Shown here piece after piece: positions 52,301 to 64,000 of a stretch of DNA of 64,000 bases. Source of the DNA: Blastocystis sp. Blastoise. Its lineage: Eukaryota > Sar > Bigyra > Opalinata > Blastocystidae. How positions within the stretch are numbered: the first letter of the stretch is position 1; the number at the start of each line of letters is the position of its first letter. Location: positions 421,501 through 485,500 of the forward strand of contig JBBPEB010000006.1 of assembly GCA_039096225.1 (NCBI GenBank). The letters are read 5' to 3'. The notes under the pieces are model-generated. The model had not been told where the DNA came from. It did no database searches and worked only from the letters and a program-made list of their open reading frames with translations. The position numbers and the translations under genes were made by a program.

Positions 52301-53243
52301 AGAACTTTGATCAGTCCAAGCATCATATGTTCTAGAAGCTACATTTGAATCTGTACTTATATGTAAACTAGTTTCTAAATCAGCAGTATGTTCATAATAA
52401 TCACCTTGACTAGTAATAACAATAGCAAATACATGAGAACCAGGTTGTAATAAACTCATAACTCCAGAAACTCTTCTTAATTCTCTATTTCCTGATAAAT
52501 TAGTACCTTCAGTTGCTTTAGTATTGATATCATAATTACCTAATGGCATACATACTCTTTGTATTTCTACACCATCAATATATACAATACTACCATCACG
52601 AACTTTTAATAAATAAATAAAAGATTGAGCTTCAGGAAGAGAAGTAATAGTAAATTTTTGTCTATATAACCACATTTGTTTAGAAGCTAGAGGAGGATTT
52701 GAAGGATCAAATATATCCCAATTACTATCATCAAAATTAGGAGAAGTCCAATTTTCAGGTATACTTTCAGCATTTGTTAATATTCTAAAATCAGTAGAAG
52801 TTTCAAAACCAAGATGTATAGGGAATGATAATGTTTGTTGTAAATATAAAGTAGTACGAATAGCTGTATAGGCAGAATCTCCTTGATAAAAATCAATAGC
52901 TATCATAGAAGCAGTAGACCAACCTTGACTTGAATGAGCAAATAAATTAACAGTATATAAACCAGAAGGCATACAAAAATAATCTTTTATACTATAAGTA
53001 CTATCATAATCACTAGCTAATAATTCACGTTCAAAAACTATAGTATTCGTAGAATCTACAATATTATATTTCTCCCAACCATCATAACTATCTTGACCAA
53101 TAAGACGATAAATATCAAAACGTATATCAGGAGAAGCACAAGCTAAAAATAGATATAGTATATAGATTATTTATTGGAGTTTTTTTATTTTATAATAAAT
53201 TTTTAAAATAAAAATAATGATTATTATATTATGATAGAAAAAG

Positions 53244-53282
<39 letters not shown>

Positions 53283-54543
53283 CATATATATATACTATAA
53301 GAAACAAGAGTAAGAGCAAATTCTTGTTCAATATTATTTGAATAATGTTTTGCTTTAATAGAGAAAGTACCAGTGAAATCATTATTGGAAGTACCACTAA
53401 TAATACCACTATTTGTATCAAAAGATAAACCATTGGATAATTCAGGAGTAATTGACCAATCAGTAAATCCATTTTGTGTAGGTTCTAAAATAATAGAGTT
53501 TATATTCTTTAAGAATTTATAAGTAGATTCAGGATATGCTAAAGTAGGTGTTTCTATAGGTTTATTACAAGCTAACCATTCAAATTCAGCTATTTCACCA
53601 TCACTATTCTTAACAACAGTTACTATAAAAAATATATATTAAAATATTAAAAAAAAACTTAATAATAAATAATATATATATACATATTTCATATCTATAA
53701 GTTCTAAAACGTTCAGTATTTGTAGGTAAATAAAAACGTCTAGTAATTCGTTTACCTGTAAAGACAACATTAGTTTTATAATCTAATAAAGTCCAATTAT
53801 TATTATCATTAGTACCAAATATCTTCCAACTATTAGGTCTTCTTTCATTCCATTGCCATCCAGTTGTTACTTCATAAGCATTAATCCATTCTTTTCTACA
53901 TATATATTATATATATATTGTTAAATAACGAATAGTATACGTTAATAATAATAAGAAGAAGAATATAATAAACTGATAATAAATATATACCTATCATCAG
54001 CAAAAGTATAATCAAGAGTAGCAGGAATATTACTATAATACCATAATGTTTGTATATCATCATCAAAAGCTTGAGCCATTGGGTTGGTATTATCAGTACC
54101 ATGATTCGAATTAATTATACCATCCTGGGTACGTCTTATACATTCTATATAATAATAATAAATAAAATATTATTATTATTCATAACAAAAATTTATGAAA
54201 TATTATTATTATTATAAATAAAAACATTATATAAATACCACCATAATGGAAAATAAAGAATGCTTTAAATTCATCTAATTCAATTGGAGTTGATGAAGTA
54301 TGAATTTCAATAGCAATAACAAGAGTAGCCGTATTTGTAATACTAGTAGTTATAGGGCCAGTTACTCTATATAATATATATACCACAATAAATATATATT
54401 TTTAATAATAGATATATTTATCCATAAAATAAAATTTACCTTCTGTAGAGACTATTTTCTTGAATAGAAATAGCAGTAGAAGTACTAGTAGCAGGTCTAT
54501 AATTATAGATTAATAAACAAAAGAGAAATAATAATAATTTAGT

Positions 54544-54585
<42 letters not shown>

Positions 54586-55498
54586 TATATACTCTTGAAC
54601 ATTATAAGAATAAATATTTTCTCCATTTACATAGATAATAACACCTTCTTTAGTAAAAACACCAAGTTCATAAATAGCATAAGAAGTTAAATCTGTAGGA
54701 ATAGTAATAGAAGTACGATAATATCTAGTAATAGATGAAGGATTAGGGAAAGATCCAGAAGATAAAGGAGTCCAAAGTGTATCTACAAAAGTAGGTTGAG
54801 TCCAAGAAGCATCTAGTTGACTTTCTACTGAATATTTCCAAGTAGTAGAATCATTAACAAGGAAATTAGCTATATAAAGAATATTATTATATATATAAAC
54901 ATTATAAAATAAGCATTTTTTATAAATGATAATATAAATTTAAAAAATAAATTATAAAAATAATAATAATATAATCTCAAAATACCATTAAAATAATATT
55001 CTTGACGAGTATATCTATCTAAAGTTCCTTGAGTTAAAGTAACTCCAGTTGTAGTTTTAACCACAAAAGTAGATCCGTTAGACCATCCATTATTATCACT
55101 ATATATTTAATATATATATATATATATCAAATATCGTCAAAAGAAGCAAAATATAAAAAAATTAAAAATATTAAAAAAAAAAGAATTATATGTTTATGCT
55201 TACCCGTCGATAGCTACAAAAGTATAGACAACAGGATTTAAGCATATTTCGAAAGTTTTGACAGAATTTTTCAAAACCAGCACCATTATGACTAAGAACA
55301 AGAACACCAGTATTACTGTTTCCTTCCCACAATTCAAATCTTTCTTCAGAAGAGGAGGATTTATAAGTTCTGGTTACGGTAGCTCCAATTTGACTTGAAG
55401 TACAGCTGACTGCTTGTGCAGTAACTAAAGTTTATATAACTAAAAAATCATCTAAATATACCAAGAAATAAAAAAACGAGTTCAATTAAAAACTTCAT
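46328..55498 (-). CDS. Giant modular type I surface protein B
   Basis: About 2779 aa. Exons: 55462-55498, 55204-55424, 54986-55098, 54593-54869, 54440-54496, 54239-54366, 53991-54144, 53684-53895, 53296-53622, 46328-53142. Signal peptide MKFLIELVFLFLVTAQA; then three cassettes (from about residues 20, 509 and 1013) like those of surface protein A: NNGW/GW beta-sandwich, galactose-binding-like domain (Y.NG.EI, LAVEIH), discoidin-like domain and He_PIG Ig domain (LP.GL......G.I.GTP). After a sushi-like module near 1424 come about six bacterial-type SbsA-like Ig repeats (SIPEDNASNIPLS, PTLITYSPVNGSNDLSL), filamin/Ig-like repeats, two EGF-like modules (about 2452-2525), a SEA-like region, a Cys-rich NGIETDIDCGGSICSPC repeat, a TM helix (about 2707-2735) and a Lys-rich tail. 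A 1-nt frameshift lies in exon 2 at 55267-55271. Adhesin role is inferred. Confidence 0.8.
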
Positions 55499-56721
55499 TC
55501 TATTAATTGCTAAAAGTAATTAAAATTTACATTGAAAACAGTTTTAAAAAGGGAATAGTAATTGATCAATTGCTCAAATCACAAAAAGCAAATGAAAATG
55601 TCTATTTTAAATTTCCCCTTGGGAATAATGAAAGAATAAGCAAGAAATAAGATATAATCAATATATAATGTGAGATACACAAAATGGATTTCTACTCAAT
55701 AATTGGATATTTGATTTCAAACAATGAAGACAGGAATATATCTCATTTTCTTAGTAACATCTTTAGTAAACTGACATAGAAAAATCATGAAAATTCCAAA
55801 ATTATCACTTAAAATTTTAGAAACATAAAAATGATGATGTTGAATATGTATTGAGATACATAATCTGAGATTCATATTCTAAACAATATATTGGTTAAAA
55901 TAAAGAGGTCCTTCCTCCTTTTCATCTACTGGTCTACAACAATATCTCGAAAAACTATTGGAACATTAATGTTAATTACAAAAACTGACAAGGAAATGAG
56001 ATCAATTTTTAACAAGAAATTCTGTCCATAATTCTAGGAGCAAATGAAATATCAAAATATACTTTGGAATCCATATTTGATACATTAATGTAGTTGGATC
56101 ATTCTATAACGTTGATAAAAGACGAACTAAAAAGATTAATTTAGCAAGTATAGTTTTTCGACAAAAAATGGCTTTGATTGATTATAGGCTTGTTTTTATT
56201 ATATACACTGTATCTATTCTTTATATCATGAATGAAGTATCAATTATAAGGAAAACACTAGTTAATTTGTTTTACTCATTGTTGACTATAACAGAGATAA
56301 TGCTTGTTTTGACAAGAGAATAAGATTGTTCTCGTTTCAAACTTGTTATGGAAGCGAATATTGTAAACCAAAAATGAATGAACAACTTTCTGATATCCAG
56401 AATCATAAAATATATGCATATATATATAGTAGCATATATAGTAATACATAACGAGCATATAAAAAGATATGTTATCCTAATTGTAACACATTTTTTGTGT
56501 TGAACTTGTTCATTATACATGGAATATTAGCAGCACAAGGTAGTTTTATATATATTGTTATGATTTTAAAAAAATATTGTATATCTAAATATTTTAAATG
56601 AAAAAAGAACTTTTCTAAGGTTCTTTTTTTTTTTTCTTTAAAAAAGTACGTTTTTTGAATAAAACATACAAGTAATAATTTTATAAAAACGAGATTTATA
56701 TTAGCTACAAGATAATACACA
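55499..56721. other. Divergent intergenic region (surface protein B / MEAK7-like)
   Basis: 1.2 kb. Short open frames here (for example 56272-56520 and 56472-56882 on the minus strand) have no splice support, and one overlaps the MEAK7-like first exon, so they are not called. No RNA gene recognised. Confidence 0.4.
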
Positions 56722-58219
56722 ATGGGGAATGCAAAAAGCAAGCCAAATATGAAGTTGATTACTGAAGAATCTGGTTTTTCAGAAGATGAAACGAAATCAA
56801 TACTTGAGATCTTGAAAGAAAAGAAGATTATCGAAGATATTAATGATAATATATCAGAAGAGAAGTTTAAAGTATTCCTCAATTATTTTTTTCTATGTTT
56901 ATATATTCTAATAACGTGTATAGGAATTATTTCCTATTGGTCAGAATAAATTTATGAAAACTATGTTTTCAAATATTGTTTCTGTGGATAATTATTATCT
57001 TAATGTCAAAGAACTTTTCCTTTTCTGTATATTATATATACATATGTATTACTAATTGTTTATTAATATAAAATTTAGTATCTTCTTCTTCACGAAGTTC
57101 TATGAAAAGACAATTTAAGATTTTATTGATGTTTATTTTGCCTGATTCGAATAATATGACATTTAATGATAATAATCTTAAGGAGTTCTTTTATTTACAA
57201 TATGTTTTTATGAATAGACTTTATGAAATGTATATATAAATTTTTAATAATTATACATTTGTATTTTGATTTGTTTCTATATTCCTTTATGAATTAGTAT
57301 TCTCTTTTATTATTATGTTTATACATAGACCCATGCCTCAGGATGAAACATATTCACGATTAATTCATTCTGTTCGAACAGATAAATTAACAAGTGAACT
57401 TATTACAAGAGATAGTATATATTATATATATTTATTATTATTATTTCATTGATTTCTTTTATTATTATTCGTGAAAATAAAGATTATTTTAAAACTACAT
57501 TTTTTATAGTTACTTTTAATGAACTTTATACTTGGATTTCTGATTATTTCCCACAATTATTTCATTCATTTGAGTTATATATTAAGAAAAGTTTCTTTAA
57601 TTCTGATATTTCACATCAATATTATTCTCCTAATATTTTTTCGAAAAGTGATATCTTATCAAATGGTATATATATAGTTTATGTGTATATAAATATATAT
57701 TTATATATATATATGTTTAGTTTATATATAAAAATATATATTTATATATATATATGTTTAGTTTTTATATAAAAATATATTTTTATATATAAATATAGAT
57801 GATATATATTTATTAAGTATGAAAGGATTAACATTTCAATGTGATTGGATGAAATTATATTCATCCAATGAAAATGGACTTTCTTTCCCTCAATTATATG
57901 AACATATTGAAGGATATGATGTATATATATATATATATTTACATAATCATTATTTACATAGGGGTCAACTTTATTATTAATAAAAACAGAAGATAATGAT
58001 ATATTTGGTATTTATTCTCCAGATATGTATCTATTTAAGAATTCATTTTATGGAAGTTCTTCTACATTCTTATTAACATTATACCCGAATATTCGTTTTT
58101 ATCATCCTTCTACTCTATCAGGAGCTCGTACTAATTTTATATATATATATATATAATTATTATTATTATCATTTTTCTTAACATTTATATATTATTGTTA
58201 TTTATATATTTTTTATTTA

Positions 58220-58252
<33 letters not shown>

Positions 58253-58330
58253 TTATTTGTAGATATATGAATATTAATGGTTATAATAATCCTCATGGAT
58301 TAGGATATGGAGGTGCAGTATATATATATA

Positions 58331-58380
<50 letters not shown>

Positions 58381-58736
58381 TTGGTTCATTTCGTATTTGG
58401 ATAAATGATAATATGGATGATTGTTATGTATATAGATAAAACATATTAATATATACTATATATATATAATTTATATTATATATTTAAAAGTATTAAAATA
58501 TTTAGTATTCATATTATATACTATAAATACTAATTTAAAAAATACTTATATATATATAGACAAGTTTAGGTGGTTTAACTTATGAACGTGGACCCTTACA
58601 AAGTGAAAAATTAAAAACAAAGTTTAATATACATACAATAGAAGTATGGGGATTTGGAGGGGAAGAAGCGATGAATCTATTAAAAACATTTAAATCTATA
58701 AAAGAAGGAGATCTTATGAAAAATAGACAGGTATAT

Positions 58737-58789
<53 letters not shown>

Positions 58790-58937
58790 AAATTTTTTTT
58801 AATTTTTTTCTGTTGTGTATATTTTATAATCTTTAATATAGACGGATAAATCAAAATTACTAGGTAGCGATTTTGATAAAGAAATGTTCTTGGGAAATAC
58901 ATTTAAACATGAACAAGAACAACAAAGTAGAGACTAA
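56722..58937 (+). CDS. MEAK7-like TLDc domain protein, N-myristoylated
   Basis: About 435 aa. Exons: 56722-56871, 56924-57026, 57079-57229, 57329-57414, 57510-57665, 57799-57920, 57962 to about 58127-58138, 58263-58317, 58380-58427, 58560-58730, 58842-58937. MGNAKSK at the N-terminus is an N-myristoylation signal plus basic residues, as in animal MEAK7 (TLDC1). A helical EF-hand-like region follows. The TLDc domain starts near FQCDWMKLYSSNENG: FPQLYEHI, STLLLIKTEDNDIFGIYSPD, STFLLTLYPN, YNNPHGLGYGG, IGSFRIWINDNMDD and IHTIEVWGFGGEE. The NPHGLGYGG...FRIWI block aligns with PNGLGMGG...FGLWV of MEAK7. Animal MEAK7 binds mTOR and V-ATPase at lysosomes (family knowledge). The splice junction between 57962-58127 and 58263 does not close in frame with a canonical donor. 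Confidence 0.75.
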
Positions 58938-59530
58938 TTTGCTTTTTTTTCCAACCAAAATATCTATTATTTTTTTCTTAAATAATATATATGTGCTTTA
59001 CTATTGCTCTTATTTACAATGTCAATACTATATTCTAAGTCTACTGTCTTTTAAATTTATTTTTTTCACAAACCATTTGATGTTTTGTTATATGAACATA
59101 ATTCGAAATATAAAACAGCACGTAAAAAGTTACCTATATATATTTTTTATAAATTATTTCATAATTACACGATAATCTCAACCTACTTTGTAAGAAATCC
59201 ATTATTTAACAATAAATGATTTTCCACACTATGTATTACATCATATATAACAAGAATTCATTAAAAATAATTAACTCATTGAACTCTTCACAAACAAAAG
59301 TGTCTGTTAAAACACAAATAAATAAAGATTATATTTATGTCAATTAATCCTAGACATTTATATTATTGAAAAGAATTCATGGAGTCTTTTCATCTTCAAT
59401 TAACTATTATCCAATGAAACGTGATCTTTATGAAATTATCTCTTACTGACATTTTTTCAAAGTGTCATTTTGTTTCTCTTTTCTTTTTATAATTCTATTT
59501 TTTAAATTTACCTTACGTTGTTTTTATATC
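58938..59530. other. Intergenic spacer
   Basis: 593 bp between two plus-strand genes. The open frame 58873-59175 overlaps the MEAK7-like last exon in another frame and is discarded. Nothing else seen. Confidence 0.45.
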
Positions 59531-63302
<3,772 letters not shown>

Positions 63303-64000
63303 TATATATATGTTCTTTTTATTATATGATTTTTTTTTATTCTATATATATATTTCTTATACTCTGTATATATTTCCAATACTATTATTGTCAAGAATTT
63401 CTTGTTTTTAAATATATTCTGTAACAAATATTCTTATATCTATATTTCTTGTATTCAAAATGACTATTATTAAACTATAATTTTGTTTTGTTAATTTGGT
63501 TTCTATTCTTTTTATAAATATTAAAAAACTTATTTTTTTCTAAGACTGTTTATATATAAAGTATAAAAATGATTTTTTTTTTTTAATAATAACATATAAA
63601 AGAATAAACAATAAAAAAATATATCGTTTCTTTTTATATCAAAAAAAAATAGTCACAAAATACCCTTTTTTGAATCTTCAATTGAATCATTATTCATATT
63701 ATTAACAAACAAAAAATCATTAAAAGAGCTTTATCTGAATATATATAGATTGAGATTGAATGATGTTCAACGTGATGAGTGTTTTGAAAAAAACAACCAA
63801 TTAATTTGTGGATTTGTATTCCAAAAAGAATCTCCAAAAATCTCGTTTATAATCTCCTCTTTTTGTGTTGTTGTTCTTTTTAAAAAGTTTGTTTTGATAT
63901 TTATAATTGTGCGTTGTGCATTATTTGTAAATAATTTACTTAATTTCTTTGTTGAATTGAAAGAAATCAACATATTAAAGTAAGTTTTAGTAGTTAATTG
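63303..64000. other. Terminal intergenic region
   Basis: AT-rich 3' flank. Short opposing open frames at 63750-63983 and 63767-63973 overlap each other, and neither has a recognisable domain. AAAGTAAGTTTTAG near 63978-63991 could be a splice donor of a gene that continues past the window, but this cannot be decided. Confidence 0.3.

Overview
The window is nuclear DNA of a very AT-rich, intron-dense eukaryotic microbe. Evidence: almost every gene is split by short introns (about 35-235 nt) with GTAT...TATAG borders; proteins carry long poly-Asn tracts coded by AAT; and the families are eukaryotic (HIRA-complex ubinuclein, alpha-kinase, legumain, ADAL, two-domain FEX, BTB/TLDc proteins). Of the 18 genes, 17 end in TAA and one in TAG. 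I cannot name the organism. BTB-TLDc and alpha-kinase genes would suit an amoebozoan-like protist, but an AT-rich stramenopile or an early-diverging fungus is not excluded.

Layout: 3-818 legumain (5' end outside the window); 1358-8616 (+) modular surface protein A; 8940-11085 (-) sugar transporter; 11903-14495 (-) type II Golgi-type glycosyltransferase; 14940-16084 (-) multi-pass membrane protein; 16716-20544 (-) ubinuclein-like histone chaperone; 20641-21481 (+) ITP/XTP pyrophosphatase; 21916-23289 (+) secreted pectate-lyase-fold protein; 23461-25279 (-) adenosine deaminase-like enzyme; 25535-26313 (-) small Pro/Asn-rich protein; about 26362-26564 candidate structured RNA; 26725-29219 (+) alpha-kinase; 31194-33021 (-) FEX fluoride exporter; 33377-38013 (+) Asn/Tyr-rich protein; 38837-42840 (-) 21-exon repeat protein; 44183-45667 (+) BTB-TLDc protein; 46328-55498 (-) giant surface protein B; 56722-58937 (+) MEAK7-like TLDc protein; 59531-63302 (+) degenerate 3'-5' exonuclease-fold protein.

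Gene models were built by hand by joining exons in frame. For all but two genes the exon sum is an exact multiple of three with no internal stop, which is strong internal support. The exceptions are surface protein B (one apparent 1-nt frameshift) and the MEAK7-like gene (one unexplained junction).

The most notable result is four AT-AC introns with textbook U12-type donors (ATATCCTT) and branch sites (TTCTTAAY-like) in three genes, among more than 100 GT-AG introns. This implies a working minor spliceosome. The two giant surface proteins are paralogs sharing a three-cassette architecture and nine introns with an identical phase series, all confined to the first cassette.

The genes are not an operon-like system. 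They mix cell-surface and secretory functions (two adhesin-like proteins, glycosyltransferase, legumain, pectate-lyase-fold protein, transporter, FEX) with nuclear and metabolic housekeeping.
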